This document shows positions 10,421 to 22,600 of a stretch of DNA of 64,000 bases, piece by piece. Below the pieces are notes generated by a model. That model had not been told where the DNA came from and did not search any database. It was given only the letters and a program-made list of their open reading frames with translations. The translations under genes were made by a program, and so were the position numbers. Within the stretch, counting starts at the first letter, position 1. Every line of letters begins with the position of its first letter. Source of the DNA: Leptoclinus maculatus. Taxonomy: Eukaryota > Chordata > Actinopteri > Perciformes > Stichaeidae. The stretch lies in NCBI GenBank assembly GCA_032191485.1, contig JAVDOI010000199.1:1-64000 (forward strand). The letters are read 5' to 3'.

Positions 10421-13034
10421 CTACAGCGTGTTGAGCTCCATGAGTCTCCCGGCGAAGACGGCGAGCGTCCCGATGATGCACACGGCCATGAACACACAGA
10501 GCAGGATGTGGTCCAGAACCATGGCCACGAACTTCCACTCCTCTGCTGCCTGAGACGAGACGAGGAAGGAAGAGAGAGAGACAGAGAGAGTCGTGTTTGA
10601 AGTGCTCTGACTAGGAGTGAACGTTATTTGGGTATTTAGTAAACGGTATGTGGTACTGATGTCATTTTACATCAGTTGTATGATGGGTTTGGCTGCTTTA
10701 TGTGTTTAAAGTTTGCTTTACACACATGAGACTTGTTGTGTTTCTGGTCCCCATTTGTTGGTCTGGTTACCAAGGTACATGAAAAAAATCTTATAATTAA
10801 TTACATTTGAATTAAATTTAATGGAAATGTAAAAGAATATTTTGACATTTGGGAAAATTAGCTTTTTGGCAGAGAGACGAGACGATTGATACGAGTCTCT
10901 GTGTCTGTACAGTGAATGTGAGGCTGGAGACAGCAGCCGGTTAGCTTAGCTTAGCACAAAGACTGAAAACGGAGGTAAACAGCTAGCCTGGCTCCGCCCA
11001 AAGGCTCTCTTATTGACACGTTATGTCTTGTTTGTTTAATCCGAACAAGACAGAACGTGTTAATAAGAGAGTCTTGGGATTGCTTTATGAATTGTGTAAC
11101 CACTTGTTTCCATTGTCTTACATTGTTCGATTCCTCGTCTGATGTCATGGTCTCAGCGATGTACTTCACCCCTTCAATGGCGCTGCGAACATCCGGGTTT
11201 TTGGTGATGGGAGACTGGTAGGTGACACTGGTGGGGGTGGGGTTACCTGCAGGGGAGAGACAGGTCATACTTCTGGTAATACATATTCATTATAAACATA
11301 ACAGTACAACACAGAGAGAAACGGCATCCTGGTGACCTTTCAGTGTATTTTGCTTTTTACTAATAAAGCTAATGTATCAATCATTTATTTGCAGCCTTGC
11401 CGGAGATGTCAGAGATGTCCATGTCGGTGGGGAACGACCTCTTCTGCCGGATCTCCTGACTGGGACGCTTCATCGTCGAGAAGAACATCAAGTTGGGAAT
11501 GGTTTCGATGAAGACCTGAGACACAAACAGATGCATTCTTTTTATTCAGTCACACACACACAACACTTTCTTAAATCATCGCGGGTGTAAACCTTGCGTA
11601 TCCAGGGGGGCATGGTGTGCGTGCTGGGCGAGCGGTGGTGCGTGTTGATGACGATGACGGTGATGATGATGGAGGCGATGACGAACACCATCGTGAAGAG
11701 CATGTACTTCCCGATGAGAGGCACGGCGCTGGAGGTGGAGGGGATCAGCTCCACGATGACCAGCAGGAAGACGGTCAGAGACAGCAGGACGGAGATGGAG
11801 AGAGTCATCTTTTCACCTGTAGAGAGACAGGGAGACGGACACAGAGACAGACATTCAGGCTACTTTTAAACAGCTCTTATAGTGGAAATAGTGGCAAGTT
11901 ATGGCTCTACAGGCCAACTGATGAACAAACTTGTGTTTTATTTATGCTCTAATGTTACAGAATAGCAAGCTCATGTAGTACAAGCACATCCCAGTGGATT
12001 TCATGTATTTTCCATGTATGAAAGTGTCCCCAAAATGGTGACTTCATGAGCTTTTCCTCAGTTTCCACATTCATAATACTTACCTGATATGTGCCACACA
12101 TGTGAACAAGTAAACATGTCACTTACAAACGCTCATAACCTACTTTATTTAGTCACACACGTCAAGGTTTCTGTCTACGTCTGCGTACCGGAGTCGGTGG
12201 GCAGGTAGAAGACCAGTCCGGTGAGGAACGAGAACAGCATGCAGGGAATGATGACGTTGACGATGAAGTAGAGAGGCAGACGCAGCATCAGGAAGTGGTA
12301 GGTGATGTGGAGGTACGGTGTAGTAAACCCAGTGTTTCCAGCTCCGGTAGTCCTTTAGCACCCATTCACCAGACTCCATGAAGTTGCTGAGGTCAGGCCG
12401 ATCATTGTCCTAGAAGACAGAGGAGTATAGGAGGTAATGCACTGCAGTAGAAAAGGGCCTTAAAGGTGAAGATATTCAGGGGTTACATGCTGTAAACTAC
12501 AGTTTTATGACAGGAGTCATAGGATACTAAATCTGTAGTATTTGAAACCACAGACACAAGCTTTCACACTGACATGTCAACATAACCCTGTGAATATATA
12601 TATATACATTATATATAAGTCACACTCACTGGGTTGATGACGACCAGCAGTCCGTCGTACGTCCAGGTGCCCAGCTTCATGCTGCAGTTCTGCAGGTCCA
12701 ACGGGAAATGGAGGACGATGATCTCGCAGTAGCTCTTAAAGATGGCCGGAGGGTTCCACGTTATCATCCCAGTGTGCTCCAACAGGACTTTGGTTTCGTG
12801 GATGATGGCAAAGTTGCCGTCAGCGCTGAGGAAGAGGAAGACGGGGACAAAGGGAGAGTGTGAGAGAAGCATGCGATGCATTTGGACGTATAGGTGTGTG
12901 TGAGTTTGAGTAGTGTGTGTTTACTTGTTGTACAGCACCAGGTCTGGTTTCCATATGTCGGGTGAAGGGACTCTGATCTTCCTGATGCCTCCGTACTCAT
13001 CTGGATTCCAATTCAGGTTCACATCGAGCCATTG
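10421..13034 (-). pseudogene. chrna1: chrna1 second copy, exons 4-10 only
   Basis: The exons, in minus-strand order, are 12925-13034, 12630-12825, 12189-12409, 11593-11816, 11401-11515, 11122-11246 and 10421-10549. They match the main copy exon for exon at an offset of 6074 bp, with only a few substitutions. Exons 1-3 are absent, so no signal peptide or N-terminus is encoded. Exon 6 carries the same frame-breaking deletion as the main copy. The M2-M3 exon keeps the proline in IPSTSSAVP, where the main copy has leucine. It ends in a hAT fragment at 13081. It is most likely a non-functional tandem duplicate, unless it is an unmerged haplotype. Confidence 0.88.
10840..11060. repeat. Dispersed teleost repeat in the last chrna1 intron
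   Basis: The segment runs from TTTGACATTTGGGAAAAT through the GCTTAGCTTAGCACAAAGAC word to a hairpin whose arms contain GTTATGTCTTGTTT and AACAAGACAGAACG. The same sequence is at about 16914-17134 and 40580-40800. From general knowledge, similar words recur widely in fish genomes; I have not named the family. Confidence 0.55.
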
Positions 13035-13080
13035 CTGGGGTGAAAATCAGGGAAACTTGAGATCATTTTGTCTACTAGAG

Positions 13081-13373
13081 CAGTGTTTTTCAACCTTTTC
13101 TGAGCCGCGGCACACTTTTTACATTAAAAAGATCCCGCGGCACACCAACAACCAAAAACGTTACAAAATGACACCTTTTAGCATAATACAGTATATATAC
13201 CAGGGGTGTCAAACTCAATCTCAGAGAGGGCCAAAACTAAAAATTGGGACTACGTTGAGGGCCAAATAGTCACCATTTAATAAACAGGATAGAAGGGATA
13301 TTGGACAAAGTGCAAAAAGAAATAGGCTACATTATTATATGTGCCAGAGCCAGATGTTTGGCATCTTCTCTTG
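13081..13373. mobile_element. hAT transposon fragment (5' end), copy 1
   Basis: It starts with a hAT-like terminus CAGTGTTTTTCAACC preceded by TACTAGAG. The sequence equals the first ~290 bp of the element at 19155-20464. It is cut at about 13373, where the 69-bp minisatellite begins, and its other end is missing. Confidence 0.8.
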
Positions 13374-15695
13374 GCACACATTACCTCACCACAGAATGAG
13401 ATGAAGAGTCATGTTCTTCAGACACAACGCTACCTGACTGTAACACACATTACCTCACCACTGAATGAGATGAAGAGTCACGTTCTTCAGACACAACGCT
13501 ACCTGACTGTAACACACATTACCTCACCACTGAATGAGATGAAGAGTCACGTTCTTCAGACACAACGCTACCTGACTGTAACACACATTACCTCACCACT
13601 GAATGAGATGAAGAGCCATGTTCTTCAGACACAACGCTACCTGACTGTAACACACATTACCTCATCACTGAATGAGATGAAGAGTCATGTTCTTCAGACA
13701 CAACGCTACCTGACTGTAACACACATTACCTCACCACTGAATGAGATGAAGAGTCACGTTCTTCAGACACAACGCTACCTGACTGTAACACACATTACCT
13801 CACCACTGAATGAGATGAAGAGCCATGTTCTTCAGACACAACGCTACCTGACTGTAACACACATTACCTCATCACTGAATGAGATGAAGAGTCATGTTCT
13901 TCAGACACAACGCTACCTGACTGTAACACACATTACCTCACCACTGAATGAGATGAAGAGTCATGTTCTTCAGACACAACGCTACCTGACTGTAACACAC
14001 ATTACCTCACCACTGAATGAGATGAAGAGTCATGTTCTTCAGACACAACGCTACCTGACTGTAACACACATTACCTCACCACTGAATGAGATGAAGAGTC
14101 ACGTTCTTCAGACACAACGCTACCTGACTGTAACACACATTACCTCACCACTGAATGAGATGAAGAGTCACGTTCTTCAGACACAACGCTACCTGACTGT
14201 AACACACATTACCTCACCACTGAATGAGATGAAGAGTCACGTTCTTCAGACACAACGCTACCTGACTGTAACACACATTACCTCACCACTGAATGAGATG
14301 AAGAGTCACGTTCTTCAGACACAACGCTACCTGACTGTAACACACATTACCTCACCACTGAATGAGATGAAGAGTCATGTTCTTCAGACACAACGCTACC
14401 TGACTGTAACACACATTACCTCACCACTGAATGAGATGAAGAGCCATGTTCTTCAGACACAACGCTACCTGACTGTAACACACATTACCTCACTACTGAA
14501 TGAGATGAAGAGTCATGTTCTTCAGACACAACGCTACCTGACTGTAACACACATTACCTCATCACTGAATGAGATGAAGAGTCATGTTCTTCAGACACAA
14601 CGCTACCTGACTGTAACACACATTACCTCACCACTGAATGAGATGAAGAGCCATGTTCTTCAGACACAACGCTACCTGACTGTAACACACATTACCTCAT
14701 CACTGAATGAGATGAAGAGTCATGTTCTTCAGACACAACGCTACCTGACTGTAACACACATTACCTCACCACTGAATGAGATGAAGAGCCATGTTCTTCA
14801 GACACAACGCTACCTGACTGTAACACACATTACCTCACCACTGAATGAGATGAAGAGCCATGTTCTTCAGACACAACGCTACCTGACTGTAACACACATT
14901 ACCTCACCACTGAATGAGATGAAGAGCCATGTTCTTCAGACACAACGCTACCTGACTGTAACACACATTACCTCACTACTGAATGAGATGAAGAGCCATG
15001 TTCTTCAGACACAACGCTACCTGACTGTAACACACATTACCTCACCACTGAATGAGATGAAGAGTCATGTTCTTCAGACACAAAGCTACCTGACTGTAAC
15101 ACACATTACCTCATCACTGAATGAGATGAAGAGTCACGTTCTTCAGACACAACGCTACCTGACTGTAGCACACATTACCTCACCACTGAATGAGATGAAG
15201 AGCCATGTTCTTCAGACACAACGCTACCTGACTGTAACACACATTACCTCATCACTGAATGAGATGAAGAGTCATGTTCTTCAGACACAACGCTACCTGA
15301 CTGTAACACACATTACCTCATCACTGAATGAGATGAAGAGTCATGTTCTTCAGACACAACGCTACCTGACTGTAACACACATTACCTCACCACTGAATGA
15401 GATGAAGAGTCATGTTCTTCAGACACAACACTACCTGACTGTAACACACATTACCTCACCACTGAATGAGATGAAGAGTCATGTTCTTCAGACACAACAC
15501 TACCTGACTGTAACACACATTACCTCACCACTGAATGAGATGAAGAGTCATGTTCTTCAGACACAACACTACCTGACTGTAACACACATTACCTCATCAC
15601 TGAATGAGATGAAGAGCCATGTTCTTCAGACACAACGCTACCTGACTGTAACACACATTACCTCACCACTGAATGAGATGAAGAGCCACGTTCAC
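13374..15695 (+). repeat. 69-bp minisatellite, about 34 units, open in one frame
   Basis: The units are almost identical, with variants at a few positions (CCA/TCA/CTA, AGT/AGC, CGC/CAC/AGC). Because 69 is a multiple of 3, one frame stays open over the array and gives a 797-residue ORF (13341-15734) made of a 23-residue repeat containing LNEMKSHVLQTQRYLTV. It has no recognised domain, no signal peptide, and starts within a hAT fragment. I treat it as a minisatellite, not a gene. Confidence 0.9.
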
Positions 15696-15703
15696 TCAGG
15701 TAT

Positions 15704-16009
15704 ACTTCCATCATTGTTCATACTAAAATTATGATGGAGAAGATGTAACAATACTACATTAACGTTACATTTTTTAAGGAGCAGTTTTAGTTTTTTATGC
15801 TTATGTGTTGCTAAGCAGGTATAGTTCCATCATTGTTCAAAGTCAAAGAATAGCTTTATGATGTTAGTTTTAATGAATAAATATATTTTAAAATCAAGTA
15901 CGTTTCTCTGGCATTTATAGTTTTCTACTGTATTGAAAACGTACCGAACCGTGGCTCCACTGTATCGTACCGAACCGTGGATTTTGTGAACCGTTACACC
16001 CCTAATATT
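15704..16009. mobile_element. hAT-like element 3' end
   Basis: The segment ends ACCGTTACACCCCTA, a terminus common in fish hAT elements, with a second GTACCGAACCGTGG word close by. It abuts the duplicated segment at 16010 exactly; copy 1 lacks it at 9969. Two imperfect copies of a GGTATA.TTCCATCATTGTTC word lie within it. Its left end is lost in the minisatellite. Confidence 0.6.
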
Positions 16010-16388
16010 AACACATCTCACACATTTTAGTGTCATTATAAAATGTAAATGATTCAAATAGATCTTGTAGTTGGAGAGATAAGTCCCTTTGAGTATGGGT
16101 AAACTATTTTCGAGCAGAGGCCTAAAAATGGGGCTAGGTAGGAAAAGGTTCAAGCTGCCCCAAAAAAAAGACAAAACAAATGAATTATTATGGCTTTTAC
16201 AGAACAGTAGTAACATGTACTCCAGAGGGAATGGCAGCAATAAAACACTGTACAAAAAATAACAGACAAGAGTAGCTTCAAGTATGACGCATGTAGATCT
16301 GGAGATGCATGGATTTGCATTTAGCTGCGTTCTCCTCAATGTCAGTGAACGCACCGTGTACATTGGAAGGGGATTTAAAGATCAACTC

Positions 16389-16393
<5 letters not shown>

Positions 16394-16438
<45 letters not shown>
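16394..16438. repeat. (TG)n microsatellite
   Basis: A TG dinucleotide run lies just downstream of the chrna1 stop. It is longer than the matching run at 10343 and similar to that at 40062-40103, so the copies differ here by slippage. Confidence 0.95.
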
Positions 16439-16440
<2 letters not shown>

Positions 16441-16494
16441 AACACTGACGTCTGTCCTGACAACACACCTGACCCCCTCGTGGGTCGGGGTCCT

Positions 16495-16623
16495 CTACAG
16501 CGTGGTGAGCTCCATGAGTCTCCCGGCGAAGACGGCGAGCGTCCCGATGATGCACACGGCCATGAACACACAGAGCAGGATGTGGTCCAGAACCATGGCC
16601 ACGAACTTCCACTCCTCTGCTGC
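16495..16623 (-). CDS. chrna1: chrna1 exon 10: M4 and stop
   Basis: 43 codons including TAG encode AAEEWKFVAMVLDHILLCVF...FAGRLMEL, the M4 helix and short extracellular tail of alpha-1. Penultimate residues differ between copies (TTL here and at 40161, NTL at 10421). Confidence 0.95.
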   Translation of the reverse strand, partial: AAEEWKFVAMVLDHILLCVFMAVCIIGTLAVFAGRLMELTTL

Positions 16624-19600
16624 CTGAGACGAGACGAGGAAGGAAGAGAGAGAGACAGAGAGAGTCGTGTTTGAAGTGCTCTGACTAGGAGTGAACGTTA
16701 TTTGGGTATTTAGTAAACGGTATGTGGTACTGATGTCATTTTACATCAGTTGTATGATGGGTTTGGCTGCTTTATGTGTTTAAAGTTTGCTTTACACACA
16801 TGAGACTTGTTGTGTTTCTGGTCCCCATTTGTTGGTCTGGTTACCAAGGTACATGAAAAAAATCTTATAATTAATTACATTTGAATTAAATTTAATGGAA
16901 ATGTAAAAGAATATTTTGACATTTGGGAAAATTAGCTTTTTGGCAGAGAGACGAGACGATTGATACGAGTCTCTGTGTCTGTACAGTGAATGTGAGGCTG
17001 GAGACAGCAGCCGGTTAGCTTAGCTTAGCACAAAGACTGAAAACGGAGGTAAACAGCTAGCCTGGCTCCGCCCAAAGGCTCTCTTATTGACACGTTATGT
17101 CTTGTTTGTTTAATCCGAACAAGACAGAACGTGTTAATAAGAGAGTCTTGGGATTGCTTTATGAATTGTGTAACCACTTGTTTCCATTGTCTTACATTGT
17201 TCGATTCCTCGTCTGATGTCATGGTCTCAGCGATGTACTTCACCCCTTCAATGGCGCTGCGAACATCCGGGTTTTTGGTGATGGGAGACTGGTAGGTGAC
17301 ACTGGTGGGGGTGGGGTTACCTGCAGGGGAGAGACAGGTCATACTTCTGGTAATACATATTCATTATAAACATAACAGTACAACGCAGAGAGAAACGGCA
17401 TCCTGGTGACCTTTCAGTGTATTTTGCTTTTTACTAATAAAGCTAATGTATCAATCATTTATTTGCAGCCTTGCCGGAGATGTCGGAGATGTCCATGTCG
17501 GTGGGGAACGACCTCTTCTGCCGGATCTCCTGACTGGGACGCTTCATCGTCGAGAAGAACATCAAGTTGGGAATGGTTTCGATGAAGACCTGAGACACAA
17601 ACAGATGCATTCTTTTTATTCAGTCACACACACACAACACTTTCTTAAATCATCGCGGGTGTAAACCTTGCGTATCCAGGGGGGCATGGTGTGCGTGCTG
17701 GGCGAGCGGTGGTGCGTGTTGATGACGATGACGGTGATGATGATGGAGGCGATGACGAACACCATCGTGAAGAGCATGTACTTCCCGATGAGAGGCACGG
17801 CGCTGGAGGTGGAGAGGATCAGCTCCACGATGACCAGCAGGAAGACGGTCAGAGACAGCAGGACGGAGATGGAGAGAGTCATCTTTTCACCTGTAGAGAG
17901 ACAGGGAGACGGACACAGAGACAGACATTCAGGCTACTTTTAAACAGCTCTTATAGTGGAAATAGTGGCAAGTTATGGCTCTACAGGCCAACTGATGAAC
18001 AAACTTGTGTTTTATTTATGCTCTAATGTTACAGAATAGCAAGCTCATGTAGTACAAGCACATCCCAGTGGATTTCATGTATTTTCCATGTATGAAAGTG
18101 TCCCCAAAATGGTGACTTCATGAGCTTTTCCTCAGTTTCCACATTCATAATACTTACCTGATATGTGCCACACATGTGAACAAGTAAACATGTCACTTAC
18201 AAACGCTCATAACCTACTTTATTTAGTCACACACGTCAAGGTTTCTGTCTACGTCTGCGTACCGGAGTCGGTGGGCAGGTAGAAGACCAGTCCGGTGAGG
18301 AACGAGAACAGCATGCAGGGAATGATGACGTTGACGATGAAGTAGAGAGGCAGACGCAGCATCAGGAAGTGGTAGGTGATGTGGAGGTACGGTGTAGTAA
18401 ACCCAGTGTTTCCAGCTCCGGTAGTCCTTTAGCACCCATTCACCAGACTCCATGAAGTTGCTGAGGTCAGGCCGATCATTGTCCTAGAAGACAGAGGAGT
18501 ATAGGAGGTAATGCACTGCAGTAGAAAAGGGCCTTAAAGGTGAAGATATTCAGGGGTTACATGCTGTAAACTACAGTTTTATGACAGGAGTCATAGGATA
18601 CTAAATCTGTAGTATTTGAAACCACAGACACAAGCTTTCACACTGACATGTCAACATAACCCTGTGAATATATATATATACATTATATATAAGTCACACT
18701 CACTGGGTTGATGACGACCAGCAGTCCGTCGTACGTCCAGGTGCCCAGCTTCATGCTGCAGTTCTGCAGGTCCAACGGGAAATGGAGGACGATGATCTCG
18801 CAGTAGCTCTTAAAGATGGCCGGAGGGTTCCACGTTATCATCCCAGTGTGCTCCAACAGGACTTTGGTTTCGTGGATGATGGCAAAGTTGCCGTCAGCGC
18901 TGAGGAAGAGGAAGACGGGGACAAAGGGAGAGTGTGAGAGAAGCATGCGATGCATTTGGACGTATAGGTGTGTGTGAGTTTGAGTAGTGTGTGTTTACTT
19001 GTTGTACAGCACCAGGTCTGGTTTCCATATGTCGGGTGAAGGGACTCTGATCTTCCTGATGCCTCCGTACTCATCTGGATTCCAATTCAGGTTCACATCG
19101 AGCCATTGCTGGGGTGAAAATCAGGGAAACTTGAGATCATTTTGTCTACTAGTGCAGTGTTTTTCAACCTTTTCTGAGCCGCGGCACACTTTTTACATTA
19201 AAAAGATCCCGCGGCACACCAACAACCAAAAACGTTACAAAATGACACCTTTTAGCATAATACAGTATATATACCAGGGGTGTCAAACTCAATCTCAGAG
19301 AGGGCCAAAACTAAAAATTGGGACTACGTTGAGGGCCAAATAGAGTCACCATTTAATAAACAGGATAGAAGGGATATTGGACAAAGTGCAAAAAGAAATA
19401 GGCTACATTATTATATGTGCCAGAGCCAGATGTTTGGCATCTTCTCTTGGCTGCCAGTTCATTAATATCTGGGGTTAGGTTCTGTGGAAACCCTCAAGAT
19501 GGAGTGAAGGTGTGCATCAGTGAGACGACTCCTGTGTGGGTCTGTGTTCATCTTCATCACAGAGAACAGCTGCTCACACAGGTATGTGCTTCCAAACATG

Positions 19601-22600
19601 CAGAGCATTTGAGCAGCATGTAGGCGGAGTTAAGGCATCGCTTTGGGATGAAGCTTGGAAACTGTGCAGTGCCCTCAGAGTCATACTTTGCGTGTCATTA
19701 CACTGGAGGTCTATCAGCTCCACAGGTGCTCTTTCCACGTCAACTGCAAACGGATTGCTGAGCAGTTCAAATTAAAATTTCTGAGCTGCAAAGTCGGCAA
19801 ATTGCAGAGTGAACTCTGTGCCAAGTGCACCCAGTTTATCAGCACAATGCTCAGTCGGGAACACAGCGGTGGAGACTTTTACTGCATCACACATGTCTGT
19901 GATCACACGTCCCCGTCCCTGAAGCTGGAGGTTTAGCGCAGTGAGATGCTTCGTTATGTTGCACATAAAGCCAGCTCACATCGCCACGTTTCGTCCCGGA
20001 GCTCTGTGGTGTGGCGGGACAGTTATGATAAACATCTGATATTTTCTGTCGGGCCGTTGTACCGAGGGCCGGATATATGCTGACAATGTAATGACAAGTC
20101 TCTAAATGTGTTGATCCTTACTAGGCTTTTCATCTGGGTTATGTTGTCCAGGGCCCAGTTCAGAGTCTGCATTTTTCCTTTTCAAATATTTCTCCATCTG
20201 TTCATCTCGTCACCTCAACCTCTCCCATCATTTCATTCTACTGTCCTACATTAACACGGTCATTACTGCGCTACCTACTGCCACCCACTGGCATGGAAGA
20301 GTATTATTACTTAGCCAGACACTATATTGCAGCTCAGACGCTCAACAATGGCAAAGTATTTGCAGCAACTAAATAATATTTTTTGGACTCATTAAATGAA
20401 ATTGGACATTTTCCCACGGCACACCTGACGATCTCTCACGGCACACTGGTTGAAAATCACTGTACTAGTGTACTGATGAAGCCAAGTTTAGTTGTTTTTA
20501 TTCCCAGAATGAATACATTGTGAAAATACAAGTTGTCATGTACTGTATATATCACAGCAGAATAAATATAAATAACCTCCAGCAGTCACCATGTCATGAA
20601 TCCTCCCTTCTTTCTATTTCAACTAGTTGAAACAATTAATATCATTCATTTGTGATAGTATTTGTGTAATATATTCACCAACAAAAAGCATATAAATACA
20701 TGATAATGGGCTGCCAGTTGCAACTACATTGAAGTATGTAAATTAAACAGCAGATTCATTGTTAAAATATATGATAAATAATACTTGAGTAACTGTGTTT
20801 TGGGTGTCACATGGTAAAAACTTTAATAGCATTAATTTCTAGGGAAATTAATACTAATTAATTAATCCATTAGTCCATATCCTGTTAAATCTACATACTT
20901 GCAATGTGGCGTATACCCTCTGACCATTGTCATTGGAATTTTCTAAATGTGTAGTTGGCATATATTTTTGGTTTTCCTGAAGTCAACAGTCACATTTACC
21001 TGTTTGAGACGAACATTACTGGTCACAATCTGGTTAACTTCATCCTGAGAGAAGCAGAAAAAGACAGAATAAACAAAAACAGTCAGAGGCAAGTAAGACT
21101 TTCACGAGAGATTTCAGGACAAAATAGAACCTGCACGCTTGTAACCATTTATTTATTTCGTGTTTTTATGGACAATCTGTGGCATTTTAACAATAAATAA
21201 GCACATTCAGAGGCAAACATCCTATTATATTAATGGCCGAGGCAATCTGGAATGTGAATTAAACATTTTGACACCACACATTCAAAGTAAAAAGGTTTTG
21301 GAGATAGTCACAGCCGCCTTAATGTTAAAACATATGCCAGCAACGTCGCAGGTTGTTTGGGTGTACTGCTAATGTTAATGTTAGAAATAATTAGAAGCAA
21401 TGGTCAAGCACTACTTGCTGGCAACAAAAAAAACGGTGTGGATAATTGTGGATTAATGCATGACAATAAAGCACCCGCAGTTGTACTTTATCATTACAAT
21501 ACAACATAAGATAAGTGACTGGAGAGAATAGATTTTAAATGGTTTATTAAGTTTGGCTTGACTCGCAAAGTCAAGTACCGGTAGTGTGAGAAAACAACAA
21601 TGCGCATGCTCAGAGCCCGTTAGCAGGTGGACACAAATGTATTTTAATTTTTTTCATTTGACTGCTAAAGTAAGCGCTGCTGACGTCACCGCCCTTGATT
21701 GACGTGCGCTGGTCATCGTTCGTTCTAGAAGTTGAAAATGTAGTCATCGAGTTCTTTGTTTAGCAGGACTGAGCTGGAGGACTTGGAGATGATCACACAT
21801 CGGCGCTCACCAGCTGAGGAGATCTACCTAGTTATGAACCAAACTTCGTTTTTTTTGTCAACACTTGCTAAAGCTAGTTAGCTAGTTAATTGTTCTCATT
21901 TCAGCGACGGGTTTCATCTGGTCTTCAGACTCCGGAAGCCGGCTGAGGACCCAGAAGGAGAGAGAGCTAATGTAACTACTTCTTTTTTCATTTGCATTGT
22001 GGTTGTGTTGTGCTGCTTTGTGTCATCTCTAAGCCGATATGTCTGTTGTGACTGTAGAAAAATGAGGTGTCTTTTGCTAACTTTATTAGCCCAACATTAG
22101 CATAACACTGAGACTGACTGTATTCCCACGCCAGGTAACGTTACTGTCCATTTGTGCCACATGGTCTTCATCTGTACAGACTGGTTGAACTAGCTAAAGA
22201 CTGCTTGTGTTGCTTGTGTCCTCTCTGGTGTGTCTCTGGTCCTATAGTCTGGGTGGTATACCCCTGAAAGAGTTTACATTAGTTGAAGGTGCTCAGATGT
22301 TCCCATTGGTGGGGTGAACATTGTCATACTTTAGTTAAATTGGTCCACTATTGTGCTGATGAAGATGAGTTATGTTTTATTTCCATAAGAGGATTATTTA
22401 AACTTTGTTTTGTTTTTTTAAAGATTCCTATTCACTTACATTGTGTGAAGTGTCATGGTCTTCATCTTTACAGACTGGTTGAACTAGCTAAACACTGCTT
22501 GTGTTGTGTTGCTTGTGTCCTCTCTGAGGCGATATGTTTGATGTGACCCTGGTCCTATAGTCTGGTGAGCCTACGCCCCAAAAGATTTTACATATAAGGG

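Noticed and set aside
13341..15734. 797-residue protein gene
   Set aside because: Made wholly of a 69-bp tandem repeat whose length is a multiple of three; starts in a transposon fragment and lacks any domain or gene context.
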